A stretch of DNA of 64,000 bases from Serratia liquefaciens ATCC 27592 (GTDB lineage Bacteria; Pseudomonadota; Gammaproteobacteria; Enterobacterales; Enterobacteriaceae): positions 1,860,001 to 1,924,000 of the forward strand of contig NC_021741.1 in the NCBI RefSeq assembly GCF_000422085.1. Direction: 5' to 3'. The notes under the pieces were generated by a model. The model saw only the letters and a list, made by a program, of their open reading frames with translations, was not told where the DNA came from and made no database searches. Position numbers and translations under genes: made by a program. This document shows, piece after piece, positions 42,222 through 53,586 of the stretch (its first letter is position 1; each line of letters starts with the position of its first letter).

Positions 42222-43943
42222 TCAGTCAGTAACAATTCTTACGCCGACCTTACTGATCGCATTGCCATCCATTTCGGCGATGGTCCAGGTCAGGCCATCC
42301 CATTCGATCTGATCGCCTACTACCGGTTCGCCGCCAATCAGTTGAATGACGAATTGGCCGAGGGTTTGCTGTTCATCCACGCCTTCGTGCAGATTCAGAC
42401 CATAAACCTGTGAAATATCGCTCAGGCGCGCGTCCGACTGCAGGATAAAATCACCGAAGAAGCGTTCATCCAACGTAACCACCGGCGCCTGGCTAAATAA
42501 CTTACCCAGCACCGGCAGGTCGTGCTCGTGACCGATAACGCACAGAATGTCATCTTCGCGTAGTCGTGTGCTGCCGCTGGGGTGCAACAGTTCTTTGCCT
42601 CGGAACAATGCGGCAATGCGCGTACCCGGTGGCATTTTCAGCTCACGCAGCGCGGCACCGACGCACCAGTTTTCGGACGACAGCTGATAAACAAACTGCT
42701 CCCACTGGTTTTCAGGATGAACATCCAGCCCAACCCGTGAAATCGGCGCCAGCGCTGGTGGGACGATCACCTTGGCTTTCTTCGCGGCGAACGACAGGGT
42801 GGTGCCCTGCAGCAACAGGGAAACCAGCACCACAAAGAAGGCGACATTAAAGAACAGCTGAGCATTGGGCAGGCCGGCCATCATCGGGAAGACGGCCAGA
42901 ATCACCGGTACGGCCCCGCGCAGGCCGACCCAGGAAATAAAGCTGCGCTCGCGCAGGGTAAAACTGCGGAACGGCAACAGCCCGATAAATACCGACAGCG
43001 GTCGGGCAAATAAGATCATCCACAGCGAAAGCAGCAGGGCAGGGATGGCGATCGGCAGCAGCTCATGCGGGTTCAGCAATAATCCCAGCACCAGGAACAT
43101 GCCGATCTGGCTCAGCCATGCCAGGCCGTCAAAAGTTTGCACGATGCCGTGCCGGTTGCGGATCGGGCGATTACCCAGCATCAGGCCGCACAGGTATACC
43201 GCCAGAATGCCGCTGCCGTCCAGTGCGGTGGTCAGGGCAAAAATCAGAATGCCGCCGCTGACGGCCAGCAGCGGATACAGGCCTTCTGCCAGTTTAATGT
43301 GGTTGATTAACGTCAGCAGTAGCCAACCGCCGCCAAGACCAAAGACAATCCCCATGCCGAACTGCTGCAACAGATGGAGAGGGAACATCCAGCTCAGCGT
43401 GGTTTCGCCTGCGGCGATCATCGCAATCAGCGTAATGGTAAGGAACACCGCCATGGGATCGTTGCTGCCGGATTCGATTTCCAGCGTGGCGCTGACACGT
43501 TCGTTCAGTCCTTTACCACCTAATAGCGAGAAGACTGCCGCGGCGTCGGTGGAGCCGATAATGGCGCCAATCAGCATGCCCTGCAGCAGATCGAGGTTGA
43601 ACAGCCAGGCGGCGGCCAGCCCGGTCAGCCCGGCGGTGATCACCACGCCGATAGTTGCCAGCGAAAGTGCCGGCCACAGCGCGACGCGGAATGAGCTGAC
43701 TCGGGTACGCATCCCGCCGTCCAGCAGGATCACCGCCAGCGCCAGGTTACTGACCAGATAGGCCACCGGATAGTTGCTGAAAACGATACCGCCCGGACCA
43801 TCGACCCCCGCCAACATGCCAATGGCCAGGAAGATCACCAGAATAGGAATACCCAGGCGTGACGAAAATGAACTGAGAAGAATACTTGCTCCCACCAACA
43901 CGGCACCGATGATGAACAAACTGTTAATGGTGCTGGCATCCAA
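42222..43943 (-). CDS. cvrA: CvrA (NhaP2), K+/H+ antiporter
   Basis: 573 residues, close to E. coli CvrA (578). About 12 membrane helices fill residues 5-390, with [19 protein letters not shown] and [20 protein letters not shown] as family landmarks, and the [13 protein letters not shown] motif containing the ion-binding Asp. The C-terminal part (about 400-570) is a TrkA-C-like cytosolic regulatory domain ([18 protein letters not shown]). It exports K+ (or Na+) in exchange for protons and affects cell volume at low osmolarity. The start is a TTG: the N-terminus [10 protein letters not shown] aligns with E. coli MDATTIISLF and AGGAG lies nine bases upstream. Confidence 0.95.
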   Translation of the reverse strand: MDASTINSLFIIGAVLVGASILLSSFSSRLGIPILVIFLAIGMLAGVDGPGGIVFSNYPVAYLVSNLALAVILLDGGMRTRVSSFRVALWPALSLATIGVVITAGLTGLAAAWLFNLDLLQGMLIGAIIGSTDAAAVFSLLGGKGLNERVSATLEIESGSNDPMAVFLTITLIAMIAAGETTLSWMFPLHLLQQFGMGIVFGLGGGWLLLTLINHIKLAEGLYPLLAVSGGILIFALTTALDGSGILAVYLCGLMLGNRPIRNRHGIVQTFDGLAWLSQIGMFLVLGLLLNPHELLPIAIPALLLSLWMILFARPLSVFIGLLPFRSFTLRERSFISWVGLRGAVPVILAVFPMMAGLPNAQLFFNVAFFVVLVSLLLQGTTLSFAAKKAKVIVPPALAPISRVGLDVHPENQWEQFVYQLSSENWCVGAALRELKMPPGTRIAALFRGKELLHPSGSTRLREDDILCVIGHEHDLPVLGKLFSQAPVVTLDERFFGDFILQSDARLSDISQVYGLNLHEGVDEQQTLGQFVIQLIGGEPVVGDQIEWDGLTWTIAEMDGNAISKVGVRIVTD

Positions 43944-44196
43944 AATGACGTTCTCCTGCAGGCTGGGGGGAAGGGCGTTGCGCGCTAGCGCAGATACCCC
44001 CTGATGATAGCCTGTTTTTCAGGTAAAACGCCAAGGCTGATTCATAAAACAGTTTGACCTTTATTGTCATTTAAGCGGAGAACCATATGGAAGTGGGGAG
44101 AAACCGGTGAACTTCTTTCTTTTATCTATATTTATCAGCTTGCTGTGATTGCGCTTAGGCAATAAATGGTGGGCGTTGCCGTGCCCGGAGAAGGAA

Positions 44197-44232
44197 AAAC
44201 CATTAAACCCCCTCCAGGAGGCTTAATGGTTT
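44197..44232 (-). terminator. Terminator after the 75-residue gene
   Basis: Minus-strand hairpin with 10-bp outer arms (AAACCATTAA/TTAATGGTTT), an inner CCTCC/GGAGG, then TTTTTCC. It is 12 bp beyond the stop codon. Confidence 0.85.
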
Positions 44233-44244
44233 GCAGGCGAGGCG

Positions 44245-44472
44245 TTATAAATGGTCGAGTGACTGCAGGGCCCGTCTGATCAGCTCGGCAGCCAGTTTTC
44301 TTTCTGACTCTGAAATACCGTCAAGGTTAAGGCTGGAAAGTTCGGCGACCAGAATGCTGCGATCCTTGCCGCTGATCGACGAATCCAGTGCGGAAAGCAA
44401 CCGGCCAAGAATTTTCAGTAGGGTGGCGTTCTCTGGTACGGCTTCCTGAGCCGAAGTGTCTTTATCAGTCAT
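44245..44472 (-). CDS. YmgB/AriR-like small protein
   Basis: 75 residues from ATG 44472, with GAGAGG eight bases upstream. A polar N-terminus is followed by two helices (LLKILGRLLSALDSS and SERKLAAELIRRALQSL) separated by a SGKDRSILVAEL segment, a layout like the E. coli YmgB/AriR family of small biofilm and acid-resistance regulators. The match is by pattern only. An inverted repeat at 44513-44536 (GCCTTGTC/GACAAGGC) lies 40 bp upstream of the start and might be a regulatory site. It has its own terminator, so it is monocistronic. Confidence 0.55.
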   Translation of the reverse strand: MTDKDTSAQEAVPENATLLKILGRLLSALDSSISGKDRSILVAELSSLNLDGISESERKLAAELIRRALQSLDHL

Positions 44473-44799
44473 TAAAAATCCTCTCTGTCGTGACGGAAGG
44501 GAGATGCTGCAAGCCTTGTCGCGATGGTGACAAGGCCGTCCCTTAGGGTTCATTGAGCCCAATCGCTACCGTAAGGCAGGGATGTGGATTTCCACTTATG
44601 CATTGCCGTTATAACAACTCGCGGCAATATGCTCCAGCATAACTTTGCCTTAACTTTCGCCATAGGGGTGAGCAATCTGTGCTCAGTGCTTGAATCACCA
44701 GGCGCGTTGCCGGTGCGAAGGTAAATGATAAAGGTACTGGTAGACGAAGCGATGACAGTGAGCTACCCGGCAAGCCGAAACGGCTGCCGGGCAGTAGGA
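44473..44799. other. Intergenic region between the ymgB-like gene and opgC
   Basis: No gene seen. It contains the GCCTTGTC/GACAAGGC inverted repeat at 44513-44536. Near opgC there is a strong GC hairpin at 44766-44791 (CCCGGC/GCCGGG arms with inner AGCCG/CGGCT), which could end opgC transcription although no T-run follows. Confidence 0.5.
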
Positions 44800-45930
44800 T
44801 TATTGCGGTTTACCAGAGAACAGAAAACGGAACAGCGGGATACGCTTGTGCAGTTCATATAACAGGAAGGCGCAAGAGAAGACAAACACCAATCCGGCCA
44901 GAAAACCCAGCAGGTTATTGTTGATATGTGGCGTCACAAAAGCGCCATATATCAGGGTTAGCGGATGGTGCACCAGATATATAAACAGCGATGCATTCAC
45001 CAGATAAGTGATACGCGGTGAGTGATAGTTCAGCAGATTATGTCCGAATGAGAAAATCACGTTGGCCATCAGGATCCCCAACAGGGTTTTGATCAGCACT
45101 TCCAGCTCAAACATATAGCTGCTGTGAGCCAGAAACTTCTGATTTAACATATAGGCAATGAACAGCAACAGCGAACCCAGCAGCGCGCCGAGGGACGGTT
45201 TGAGGAAAATCTCTTTCAGCCACACGTACTTAAAGGCATAGGCGCCCAGGATGAAGAACGGCAGGTAGAACATCGTCTCCATCACCACAAAATTGAACAG
45301 ACCATTGGAGAGTAAAGCTGGCGCAAAAATTAAAATAATACGGTGCGCGGCCGAATAGCATAAAGCATAAATAAGAAAGAGCAGTGAGATGTTTCCTAAT
45401 CCGGTCATTTTATTTATCGGGTAGGGAACGGTATTATTTTTAAGTGCCTTGATTTTTTTGAACAGATAAAAACATAGGGTGGTCAGCAATGACAGGGTTA
45501 ATAAAAACCACAGGTGAGAAACCAGCTCCCAAACTGTTACATTTATTTTCTGATAGAGCGAAAAATTTTCCCAACCGTTTAATTTGTCCGTGAAGTATTT
45601 CAGCATGAAAAACTGCGGCACCGTTATTAACGGAATCGAACTCAGCAGGGGGATCGCCACTCGCTCAAGCCTGACCTTCAGCCACTGGTGGCGCTCGTAG
45701 CGCTCATAGAGCATATAAGAGAAGTAGCCGGAAATCACGAAGAACACCTGCATGCGGAAAGCATGGATGAAGTCGTTCAGCACCGTCAGCGAGAAGGAGG
45801 GGCTGGCGCTGTTCACCGCCCAGGTATGGCTGGAATAAATCAGAGAAAGATGAAAAGGGATGCCGAGCAACATCAAATAAGCCCGGATCGAATCGAGGAA
45901 AAACTCGCGTTGGTTGCTGCCTTTAGTCAT
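44800..45930 (-). CDS. opgC: OpgC (MdoC), succinyltransferase for periplasmic glucans
   Basis: 376 residues of an acyltransferase-3 membrane protein with about ten helices. The N-terminus REFFLDSIRAYLMLLGIPFH and IYSSHTWAVNSA are nearly identical to E. coli MdoC, and FIHAFRMQVFFVISGYFSYM follows. It transfers succinyl groups to osmoregulated periplasmic glucans made by OpgGH. The gene is divergent from opgGH across about 220 bp, the same layout as in E. coli. Confidence 0.95.
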   Translation of the reverse strand: MTKGSNQREFFLDSIRAYLMLLGIPFHLSLIYSSHTWAVNSASPSFSLTVLNDFIHAFRMQVFFVISGYFSYMLYERYERHQWLKVRLERVAIPLLSSIPLITVPQFFMLKYFTDKLNGWENFSLYQKINVTVWELVSHLWFLLTLSLLTTLCFYLFKKIKALKNNTVPYPINKMTGLGNISLLFLIYALCYSAAHRIILIFAPALLSNGLFNFVVMETMFYLPFFILGAYAFKYVWLKEIFLKPSLGALLGSLLLFIAYMLNQKFLAHSSYMFELEVLIKTLLGILMANVIFSFGHNLLNYHSPRITYLVNASLFIYLVHHPLTLIYGAFVTPHINNNLLGFLAGLVFVFSCAFLLYELHKRIPLFRFLFSGKPQ

Positions 45931-46188
45931 AGGTTACCGCTGGTGATTTTATCGAGTGGTCATTAACACGCTTAATAAGTCGGCAATGGTTAAATCGAAT
46001 CACAAACCCTACTATACCGTTTCACATTTTTCCATAGCGTCTTGATGCGCGGCTTGCTACGCTGGTGTTTAGTCAGCTGCTTAAACTATGAGCCATAAAC
46101 ATGAACCATCCATTTATCATGTTGTCGGAAAGCTGAATAATCCATTAATATGGATTTAAATGATTTGAGCACACGAATAGGGGGGGAT

Positions 46189-47757
46189 GTGCTAGTTAAT
46201 ATATTATCCAAAAAACCACGCGCCGCGAGCGTACGTTGGTTAGGTGCGACCGTATTGTTCACGCTGTTTACTTCGCCGGCATGGGCTTTTTCTATAGATG
46301 ATGTGGCCAAGCAGGCGCAGGATCTGGCAGGAAAAGGCTTCGAAGCCCCGAAGAGCAACCTTCCTTCTCAATTCCGTGAGATGAAATTCGCGGATTACCA
46401 ACAGATTCAGTTCAATCACGATAAAGCCTATTGGAGCAAACTGAAAACCCCTTTCAAGCTTGAGTTTTATCATCAGGGGATGTACTTCGATACGCCGGTG
46501 AAAATCAATGAAGTCACCGCGACCAGCGTAAAACAGATCAAGTACAGCCCGGACTACTTTAACTTCGGTTCGGTAAAACACGATCCGGAGTCGGTAAAAA
46601 ACCTCGGTTTTGCCGGTTTCAAGGTGATTTATCCGATCAACAGTGCGGATAAGAACGACGAAATTATGAGCCTGCTGGGCGCGAGCTACTTCCGCGTGGT
46701 AGGTAAAGGGCAGGTTTACGGGCTTTCTGCACGTGGCCTGGCGATTGATACTGCGTTGCCGTCCGGCGAAGAATTCCCGCGTTTCCGCGAATTCTGGGTT
46801 GAACGTCCGAAGCAGGGCGACAAGCATCTGGTAATTTACGCGCTGCTGGATTCACCGCGTGCTACCGGGGCTTACCGTTTTGTGGTTTATCCGGGCCGCG
46901 ACACCACCGTGGACGTTGAGTCCAAAGTGTTCCTGCGCGACAAAGTCGGCAAACTGGGCATGGCACCGCTGACCAGCATGTACCTGTTCGGGCCGAGTCA
47001 GCCATCGCCAACCCTGAACTACCGTCCGGCGCTGCATGACTCCAACGGTCTGTCTATCCATGCCGGTAACGGCGAGTGGATCTGGCGTCCGTTGAATAAT
47101 CCGAAGCATCTGTCCGTCAGCACTTACCAGGTCGAAAACCCGAAAGGTTTCGGTCTGCTGCAGCGCGGTCGTAACTTCAAGGATTACGAAGATCTGGACG
47201 ATCGCTACGATCTGCGCCCAAGCGCCTGGATCGAGCCACGCGGCGACTGGGGCAAGGGCAAGGTTGAGCTGGTGGAGATCCCGACAGCGGATGAAACCAA
47301 TGACAACATCGTTGCTTTCTGGACGCCAGACGTTCTGCCGGACGCCAAAACTCCGCTGGCACTGAGCTATCGCCTGCATTTCACCCGTGACGAAGACAAA
47401 CTGCATTCGCAGGACATTGCCTACGTCAGCCAGACCATGCGTTCAACCGGTGACGTGAAGCAGTCCAACCTGATCCGCGAGCCAGACGGCAGCGTGGCAT
47501 TCCTGGTTGACTTCGTTGGCCCGGTACTGAAAGGCTTGGACGGCGCTACGCCGGTTGCCTCTCAGGTGAGCATCGGCGACAACGGTGAAATGGTAGAAAA
47601 CAATGTCCGCTATAATCCAGTGACCAAAGGCTGGCGCCTGACGCTGCGTCTGAAAGTGAAAGACGACAAGAAGCCGGTAGAAATGCGCGCAGCGCTGGTC
47701 AATGGTGATAAGACCCTGTCGGAAACCTGGAGCTATCAGCTACCTGCCAATGAATAA
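46189..47757 (+). CDS. opgG: OpgG (MdoG), periplasmic glucan biosynthesis protein
   Basis: About 522 residues from the GTG at 46189; an ATG at 46150 would add 13 residues. The signal region [18 protein letters not shown] is preceded by a basic stretch longer than in E. coli. The mature sequence begins [21 protein letters not shown], almost identical to E. coli OpgG, and ends [12 protein letters not shown]. OpgG acts in the periplasm on the beta-1,2-glucan backbone, making branches. The stop overlaps the opgH ATG, so the pair is an operon. Confidence 0.95.
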   Translation: MLVNILSKKPRAASVRWLGATVLFTLFTSPAWAFSIDDVAKQAQDLAGKGFEAPKSNLPSQFREMKFADYQQIQFNHDKAYWSKLKTPFKLEFYHQGMYFDTPVKINEVTATSVKQIKYSPDYFNFGSVKHDPESVKNLGFAGFKVIYPINSADKNDEIMSLLGASYFRVVGKGQVYGLSARGLAIDTALPSGEEFPRFREFWVERPKQGDKHLVIYALLDSPRATGAYRFVVYPGRDTTVDVESKVFLRDKVGKLGMAPLTSMYLFGPSQPSPTLNYRPALHDSNGLSIHAGNGEWIWRPLNNPKHLSVSTYQVENPKGFGLLQRGRNFKDYEDLDDRYDLRPSAWIEPRGDWGKGKVELVEIPTADETNDNIVAFWTPDVLPDAKTPLALSYRLHFTRDEDKLHSQDIAYVSQTMRSTGDVKQSNLIREPDGSVAFLVDFVGPVLKGLDGATPVASQVSIGDNGEMVENNVRYNPVTKGWRLTLRLKVKDDKKPVEMRAALVNGDKTLSETWSYQLPANE

Positions 47758-50311
47758 GCCTACTCAACTTGCCCAGGATTATCTTGCGGCAATGCCTCTG
47801 ACCGCTGAGCGGTCAGAGGCGCTTAAACCACAGCCGGGGGCGGATGACGCCCAGGCTTTTGAGGCGCTGCATCGCAAGATGGGCGCTGACGATGCCAACG
47901 TCAATACGCTGTCTGCCGATGACGTCACGCTGGCCTCGGTCAAAACACGAATCGAAGACGCCTGGCCGGATGCGGTTAGCGACAAAGATTTCGATACCGA
48001 CGTGGAAGGGCGCAGCATTCTCAAGGCTACGCCGCCAATCAAACGCACCAGCATGTTCCCGGAAGCCTGGCGTACCAACCCGGTGGCGCGCTTCTGGGAT
48101 TCTCTGCTGGGGCGCACGACGCACAATCGTCACGCCTCCAAAGAGGAAGCCGCGGCGGAAAACCGCTGGCGCGTGGTCGGCTCGATGCGTCGTTATGTGC
48201 TGTTGGTGCTGATGCTGGTGCAGACCGGCATCGCCACCTGGTACATGAAAACGATTCTGCCGTATCAGGGCTGGGCGCTGATCGACCCGATGGCCATGTG
48301 GGATCAGGATCTGATGCAGTCGGTGCTGCAACTGCTGCCTTATGTGTTGCAAACCGGCATTTTAATCCTGTTCGCGATCCTGTTCTGTTGGGTCTCGGCC
48401 GGTTTCTGGACTGCGCTGATGGGCTTCCTGCAGTTACTGATCGGCAAAGACAAATACAGTATTTCTTCCACCATCAAAGGCGATGAGCCGATCGACCCGA
48501 CGCATCGCACCGCGTTGATCATGCCAATCTGTAACGAAGACGTCGAACGCGTGTTCGCCGGCCTGCGCGCGACCTATGAGTCCGTCGCGGCCACCGGCCA
48601 GCTCGAGCATTTCGATATCTACGTGCTGAGCGACAGCTACGACCCGGATATCTGCATGGCGGAACAGAAAGCCTGGATGGAACTGTGCCGCGACGTAGAT
48701 GGCCATGGCCGTATCTTCTATCGCCGTCGCCGTCGCCGCGTGAAACGCAAAAGCGGCAACATCGACGACTTCTGCCGTCGCTGGGGTGGCGAATACAGCT
48801 ACATGGTGATCCTGGATGCCGACAGCGTGATGAGCGGTGAGTGTCTCACCGGTCTGGTGCGCCTGATGGAAGCCAACCCGAACGCCGGTATTATTCAGTC
48901 TGCGCCGAAAGCATCAGGCATGGATACGCTGTATGCCCGCGTGCAGCAGTTTGCCACCCGGGTTTACGGGCCGCTGTTTACTGCCGGTCTGCATTTCTGG
49001 CAGTTGGGTGAATCGCACTATTGGGGCCATAACGCCATTATCCGCGTGAAGCCGTTTATCGAACACTGTGCGCTGGCACCACTGCCTGGCGAAGGCTCTT
49101 TTGCCGGCTCCATCTTGTCGCATGACTTTGTGGAAGCCGCGTTGATGCGCCGTGCCGGTTGGGGCGTGTGGATTGCTTACGATCTGCCGGGCAGCTATGA
49201 AGAACTGCCGCCGAACCTGCTGGATGAGTTGAAGCGTGACCGTCGCTGGTGCCACGGTAACCTGATGAACTTCCGCCTGTTCCTGGTCAAGGGCATGCAC
49301 CCGGTACACCGTGCGGTGTTCCTGACCGGTGTGATGTCCTACCTGTCGGCACCGCTGTGGTTTATGTTCCTGGCGCTGTCTACCGCGCTGCAGGTGGTGC
49401 ATACCCTGATGGAGCCGCAGTACTTCCTGCAACCGCGCCAGCTGTTCCCGGTGTGGCCGCAGTGGCGTCCTGAACTGGCGATAGCGCTGTTCTCTACCAC
49501 GCTGGTGCTGCTGTTCTTGCCTAAACTGTTGAGCATTGTGCTGATCTGGGCGAAGGGTGCCAAGGAGTACGGCGGCGGTATACGCCTGTTCCTGTCGATG
49601 CTGATGGAAATGCTGTTCTCGGTGCTGCTGGCGCCGGTGCGCATGCTGTTCCACACGGTGTTCGTGGTCAGTGCCTTCCTGGGTTGGGAAGTGGTATGGA
49701 ACTCGCCACAGCGTGACGATGATGACACCCCTTGGGGCGAAGCCTTTAAACGCCACGGTTCACAGATGCTGCTCGGTCTGGTCTGGGCTGGCGGTATGGC
49801 CTGGCTGGATCTGCGCTTCCTGTGGTGGCTGTCGCCAATCGTCTTCTCGCTGATCCTGTCGCCGTTCGTTTCGGTCTTGTCGAGCCGTGCGACGTTAGGT
49901 ATCAAGAGCAAGCGCGCCAAGCTGTTCCTGATCCCGGAAGAGTATTCGCCGCCGCGCGAACTGGTGGCAACGGAAGAATATCTGCAGCTTAACCGTGAAC
50001 GCGCACTGAGCAATGGCTTTATGCACGCTGTGGTTAACCCGTCCTTCAACGCATTGGCGACGGCGCTGGCTACTGCGCGTCACCATCTGCGTGGTGCCAT
50101 CGAGCGTAATCGTGAAGAGCGAGTGAACGAGGCGTTGGAGCTGGGGCCGGAGAAGCTGGTGAAAGGCAAACGTCTTGAGCTGCTGAGCGATCCTGTCGCG
50201 CTGTCGCGTTTGCATCAGCGGGTTTGGCTACTGCCGCAGGGTGCCGCCTGGCGCGAGTTTTATCAGCAACTGCCGCACAATGAGCGGGCTCATCCGGTGG
50301 GTCAGCGTTAA
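47750..50311 (+). CDS. opgH: OpgH (MdoH), membrane glucosyltransferase
   Basis: 853 residues from ATG 47750, inside the last codons of opgG. A polar N-terminal cytosolic region precedes two membrane helices, a large GT2 glycosyltransferase domain and six further helices. Key motifs are ILDADSV (DxD) and the processive-type RRWCHG. It polymerises UDP-glucose into linear beta-1,2 glucan and exports it. In E. coli its N-terminus also inhibits FtsZ according to nutrient status. A strong terminator follows at 50332. Confidence 0.95.
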   Translation: MNKPTQLAQDYLAAMPLTAERSEALKPQPGADDAQAFEALHRKMGADDANVNTLSADDVTLASVKTRIEDAWPDAVSDKDFDTDVEGRSILKATPPIKRTSMFPEAWRTNPVARFWDSLLGRTTHNRHASKEEAAAENRWRVVGSMRRYVLLVLMLVQTGIATWYMKTILPYQGWALIDPMAMWDQDLMQSVLQLLPYVLQTGILILFAILFCWVSAGFWTALMGFLQLLIGKDKYSISSTIKGDEPIDPTHRTALIMPICNEDVERVFAGLRATYESVAATGQLEHFDIYVLSDSYDPDICMAEQKAWMELCRDVDGHGRIFYRRRRRRVKRKSGNIDDFCRRWGGEYSYMVILDADSVMSGECLTGLVRLMEANPNAGIIQSAPKASGMDTLYARVQQFATRVYGPLFTAGLHFWQLGESHYWGHNAIIRVKPFIEHCALAPLPGEGSFAGSILSHDFVEAALMRRAGWGVWIAYDLPGSYEELPPNLLDELKRDRRWCHGNLMNFRLFLVKGMHPVHRAVFLTGVMSYLSAPLWFMFLALSTALQVVHTLMEPQYFLQPRQLFPVWPQWRPELAIALFSTTLVLLFLPKLLSIVLIWAKGAKEYGGGIRLFLSMLMEMLFSVLLAPVRMLFHTVFVVSAFLGWEVVWNSPQRDDDDTPWGEAFKRHGSQMLLGLVWAGGMAWLDLRFLWWLSPIVFSLILSPFVSVLSSRATLGIKSKRAKLFLIPEEYSPPRELVATEEYLQLNRERALSNGFMHAVVNPSFNALATALATARHHLRGAIERNREERVNEALELGPEKLVKGKRLELLSDPVALSRLHQRVWLLPQGAAWREFYQQLPHNERAHPVGQR

Positions 50312-50331
50312 AGGCTGATCGGGTGACCTGA

Positions 50332-50368
50332 ACGGGGAATACGCATAGCGTGTTCCCCGTTTTTTTTG
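50332..50368 (+). terminator. Terminator of the opgGH operon
   Basis: ACGGGGAA...TTCCCCGT with inner ACGC/GCGT pairing and an ATA loop, followed by eight T, 20 bp past the opgH stop. Confidence 0.92.
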
Positions 50369-50473
50369 GTATTTGGCTTACGCAACGCCGACAAACTCAC
50401 GTGAAAAACTGTGTTAAAATTCGCGCCGGGCGTTGTGGCCCCACAAAACAAACCCGGGGCAAAAATCATTTTG

Positions 50474-50719
50474 GTGAATCTCTCTTCTCTTCTTCGTCTG
50501 GTATTGCTGGTGGCAGGAGTCACGGCGTTAACCGGCTGCGGCAGTATTATCAGTCGCACAGTGCCGGGGGCCGGGCACGGCCATCAATATTATCCGGGCG
50601 TTCAGTGGGATCTGCGCGATAGCCCCTGGCGGTATATCACGGTCATTGATGTGCCGCTGTCGATGGTGGTAGATACCTTTATGCTGCCGTTTGACGCCCA
50701 ACACGGCCCCTACGAATAA
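50474..50719 (+). CDS. yceK: YceK, small outer-membrane lipoprotein (DUF1375)
   Basis: About 81 residues from GTG 50474; the frame is open further upstream and the start is uncertain because no good ribosome site is visible. The signal LVLLVAGVTALTGC gives a lipoprotein whose mature part begins GSIISRTVPG. Conserved YceK features are YYPGVQWD, DVPLSMVVDTFMLPFD at the C-terminus. It follows opgGH in E. coli as well. The function of the family is unknown. Confidence 0.9.
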   Translation: MNLSSLLRLVLLVAGVTALTGCGSIISRTVPGAGHGHQYYPGVQWDLRDSPWRYITVIDVPLSMVVDTFMLPFDAQHGPYE

Positions 50720-50720
50720 G

Positions 50721-51269
50721 CTAATCCCCGGTGGCAAATACCACCAGTTGGTAACCCTGATCACCACAGCGGAACGGAGCCAGCGCCGTCATCTGCAAGC
50801 CCTGTACATGGGCCGCCAACGAATGCGGGTTACTGTCGTCAATAAAAAGCGCGCCAACGTCGAACTCCTTGCGGGTACGCGCCTTGACGGCGGCGTAGAG
50901 CTGCTTCAGCACGCCTTTGCCACGCCAGGCGCTGTCAAGGCACACCGGACCATACAGAAACACCCGCTGCTCACTCAGTGGCCGTCCCTTGAATGATTGG
51001 CCGGCCAGCGTGTCCAGCATCGCATCCACCACCGGCGGGTGCGGTTGCGCATTCGTCGGCATCAGGCAGACAAACCCGGCCAGGGCTCCACCTTCGACCG
51101 CCACCAGAATGCCCAGCCCCTGGTTAATGCTTGTGAGCTGCGCTTCATTCATGCGCGAGACGATAAATCCCTGGCGCTTTTGGCTGTCGCTCAAGTTTGC
51201 CGGGGTGTTTTGTTTTTGCAGTTGCAAAATCGCGGGGAAATCTTCGGGACGCGCCTGGCGGATAATCAT
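50721..51269 (-). CDS. GNAT-family N-acetyltransferase
   Basis: 182 residues from ATG 51269 with GAGAGG five bases upstream; the longer open frame to 51335 is not needed. MIIRQARPEDFPAILQLQ is a typical GNAT start. The acetyl-CoA-binding region is LDSAWRGKGVLKQLYAAVK (about 115-133, QxxGxG/A-type WRGKGVL). The acyl acceptor is unknown. Convergent with yceK, from whose stop codon it is separated by one base. Confidence 0.85.
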   Translation of the reverse strand: MIIRQARPEDFPAILQLQKQNTPANLSDSQKRQGFIVSRMNEAQLTSINQGLGILVAVEGGALAGFVCLMPTNAQPHPPVVDAMLDTLAGQSFKGRPLSEQRVFLYGPVCLDSAWRGKGVLKQLYAAVKARTRKEFDVGALFIDDSNPHSLAAHVQGLQMTALAPFRCGDQGYQLVVFATGD

Positions 51270-51331
51270 GCAGCCTCTCAGAAAATCATAGGGTGAAGGG
51301 CGGGGGATTGTCTGCTCCCGCCCGTGATCAT

Positions 51332-51709
51332 TCAACGCTCATCCCACTCGTCGGCGGCTGTTTGGCCCTCTTCGGTATCCAACGGCGGATCGAGCTGGAA
51401 GTCTCCTTCTTCCCACTCGTGCAGCGTATTTTCCTCAATCCATTCGGCGCTGATTTCGACTTCGTCATAATCCCCGTCGAAAATAGCCTGAGCGGCAGCG
51501 CCGCTGCGTAACGTCAGGCATTCGACCGATTCGCCTTCTTGTTCAAAGAATTCGGCCTGCCACATGATATCACCATCCAGCATCACGTATTTTTGCAGAT
51601 TGAACTGTTGCGGCACCGGCGGTTCGTCGTCGTTACCGCCTTCGGCAGACTCGATAAACTCCTCGCGCGCCGCTTCAACGGCTTCTTCCAGGGTTGCATA
51701 CAGGCTCAT
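51332..51709 (-). CDS. msyB: MsyB, acidic protein
   Basis: 125 residues, very rich in Glu and Asp. Close to E. coli MsyB along its length: YATLEEAVEAAREEFIE, FNLQKYVMLDGDIMWQ, FDGDYDEVEI and the C-terminus PPLDTEEGQTAADEWDER. In E. coli msyB was found as a multicopy suppressor of secY/secA defects; its normal role is unclear. It is located near mdtG and opgGH in E. coli too. Confidence 0.95.
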   Translation of the reverse strand: MSLYATLEEAVEAAREEFIESAEGGNDDEPPVPQQFNLQKYVMLDGDIMWQAEFFEQEGESVECLTLRSGAAAQAIFDGDYDEVEISAEWIEENTLHEWEEGDFQLDPPLDTEEGQTAADEWDER

Positions 51710-51915
51710 ATTTTTCTCCAGTCAGGGTAAGCATTGCTCAGGGCTGGGTGCGCCGAAGCGCCATGACAAACGTCAGAAGTAATTGTTGCCGCACTGGCGC
51801 AGGATGCAAATTTTTTTGTTGTCCGTTTCGCGACGATGGTTGTCTGCTAAGCGGGAGCAGGAGGGATCACGGCAGGAAATAATAGGGCATTGCTTATTAC
51901 CGCCAGGAGAGTGCC

Positions 51916-53586
51916 ATGTTAACCGACCCTTCAATCAAATACCGTCCGTTCCCGCCCGTGACCTTGCCGGATCGCCAGTGGCCGTGCCGCACTTTGCAGC
52001 AGGCACCGCGCTGGTGCTCCAGCGATTTGCGTGACGGCAATCAGGCGCTGGCGGAACCTATGGATAACGCCCGCAAACACCAGTTCTACCAGATGCTCCT
52101 GGCGTGCGGGTTCAAAGAGATTGAGGTGGCGTTTCCTTCTGCCTCGCAAACGGACTTCGATTTTGTCCGCTCGCTGATTGATGAGCAGTTGATCCCGGAC
52201 GACGTCAGTATTCAGGTGCTAACCCAATCGCGAGACGATTTGATCGATCGTACCTTCGACGCGTTGCGTGGCGCACCACGCGCCATCGTGCACCTGTATA
52301 ACGCTACCGCACCGATGTTTCGTGAAATCGTCTTCAAACAGGACAAAGCGGCAACGGTAGCGCTGGCGGTTAACGGCGCGCTGCGTATTCGACAGCAGTG
52401 CGAGCAGCAGCCGGAAACGACATGGACCTTCGAATATTCACCGGAGACTTTCTGCTTTACCGAGTTGGAGTTTGCGCTGGAGATCTGTGAAGCCGTTGCC
52501 GATGTCTGGCAGCCTGGGCCGGGGCGGCCGATGATCATCAACCTGCCGGCCACGGTGGAGGTCAGTACGCCGAACGTCTATGCCGACCAGATTGAGTGGT
52601 TCTGCCGGCGTTTCAGTCAGCGCAACCGGGTGACCATCAGCGTGCATCCGCATAACGATCGTGGCACAGGAGTGGCCTGCGCCGAGCTGGCAATGCTGGC
52701 CGGTGCCGATCGGGTCGAAGGTTGTCTGTTCGGCAACGGTGAACGCACCGGCAATGTCGATCTGGTGACGCTGGCGCTCAACCTGTATACCCAGGGCGTT
52801 GCGCCGGGGCTGGATTTCAGCCAACTGAAGCAGGTGGTGGAGGTAGTTGAGCAGTGTAACCAACTGCCGGTTCATCCGCGTCATCCTTACGCCGGTGAGT
52901 TGGTGTTCACCGCCTTTTCCGGCTCTCATCAGGATGCGATTAAAAAAGGCTTTGCCGCCCAACAGCAGAGGCAGGACGGTCTGTGGCAGGTGCCTTATTT
53001 ACCGCTCGATCCGGCGGACGTCGGCTGCAGCTATGAGGCGGTGATCCGGGTTAACAGCCAGTCGGGCAAAAGCGGCGCTGCCTGGCTACTGGAACAGAAC
53101 CATGGGCTGTCGTTGCCGCGTGGGCTGCAAATTGATTTCAGCAAGGTGGTGCAGCAGGCGACCGACGGCAGCGGCAAAGAGATGACCACCGCTGAGCTGT
53201 GGCGGCTGTTTAGAATCAGCTATGGTTTGGTGGAACAACCGCGGCTGCAGTTGCTGAGCTATCAGACCGAAAGCCACAGCATCGAGGCTTATAGTTTCAG
53301 TGCCAGGGTGTTGTTCGAAGGGCAACAGCAACGGCTGCTGGGGGTAGGGAACGGTTTGTTGTCCAGCGCGGTGGATGCGCTGCGCCAGCGCTTTGGCTTG
53401 AATTTGGCGATAGAGGATTATCACGAACACACGCTGGGGCATCAGAGCCAAAGCCGTGCCGTGGCCTATATTCGCTGTACGCTGGCGCACGGTGAGGCGG
53501 CTTATGGGGTCGGCATCGACGTCGATTCTGCCAGCGCTTCCCTGCAGGCGTTGTTCAACGTGGCTGCGCGTTATTTAGCGAAATAA
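51916..53586 (+). CDS. leuA: 2-isopropylmalate synthase, LeuA2 (stand-alone type)
   Basis: 556 residues, the longer form of the enzyme. The TIM-barrel half begins [12 protein letters not shown] (metal/ketoacid site Arg-Asp) and has HPHNDRGTG (metal-binding His). The C-terminal about 130 residues form the LeuA regulatory domain (after about 425). It condenses 2-oxoisovalerate with acetyl-CoA, the first step of leucine biosynthesis. AGGAG lies six bases before the ATG. It is not next to leuBCD, so it is probably a second isozyme. The last 16 bases overlap the convergent AraC regulator. Confidence 0.92.
   Translation: MLTDPSIKYRPFPPVTLPDRQWPCRTLQQAPRWCSSDLRDGNQALAEPMDNARKHQFYQMLLACGFKEIEVAFPSASQTDFDFVRSLIDEQLIPDDVSIQVLTQSRDDLIDRTFDALRGAPRAIVHLYNATAPMFREIVFKQDKAATVALAVNGALRIRQQCEQQPETTWTFEYSPETFCFTELEFALEICEAVADVWQPGPGRPMIINLPATVEVSTPNVYADQIEWFCRRFSQRNRVTISVHPHNDRGTGVACAELAMLAGADRVEGCLFGNGERTGNVDLVTLALNLYTQGVAPGLDFSQLKQVVEVVEQCNQLPVHPRHPYAGELVFTAFSGSHQDAIKKGFAAQQQRQDGLWQVPYLPLDPADVGCSYEAVIRVNSQSGKSGAAWLLEQNHGLSLPRGLQIDFSKVVQQATDGSGKEMTTAELWRLFRISYGLVEQPRLQLLSYQTESHSIEAYSFSARVLFEGQQQRLLGVGNGLLSSAVDALRQRFGLNLAIEDYHEHTLGHQSQSRAVAYIRCTLAHGEAAYGVGIDVDSASASLQALFNVAARYLAK

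Noticed and set aside
42865..43761. 298-codon frame on the plus strand inside cvrA
   Set aside because: Arg/Ser/Pro-rich antisense shadow of a well-conserved antiporter gene.
46240..46827. 195-codon frame opposite opgG
   Set aside because: Antisense shadow; opgG matches E. coli along the whole stretch.
48914..49756. 280-codon frame opposite opgH, rich in His and Gln
   Set aside because: Composition typical of antisense reading of a GC-rich gene; opgH is conserved throughout.
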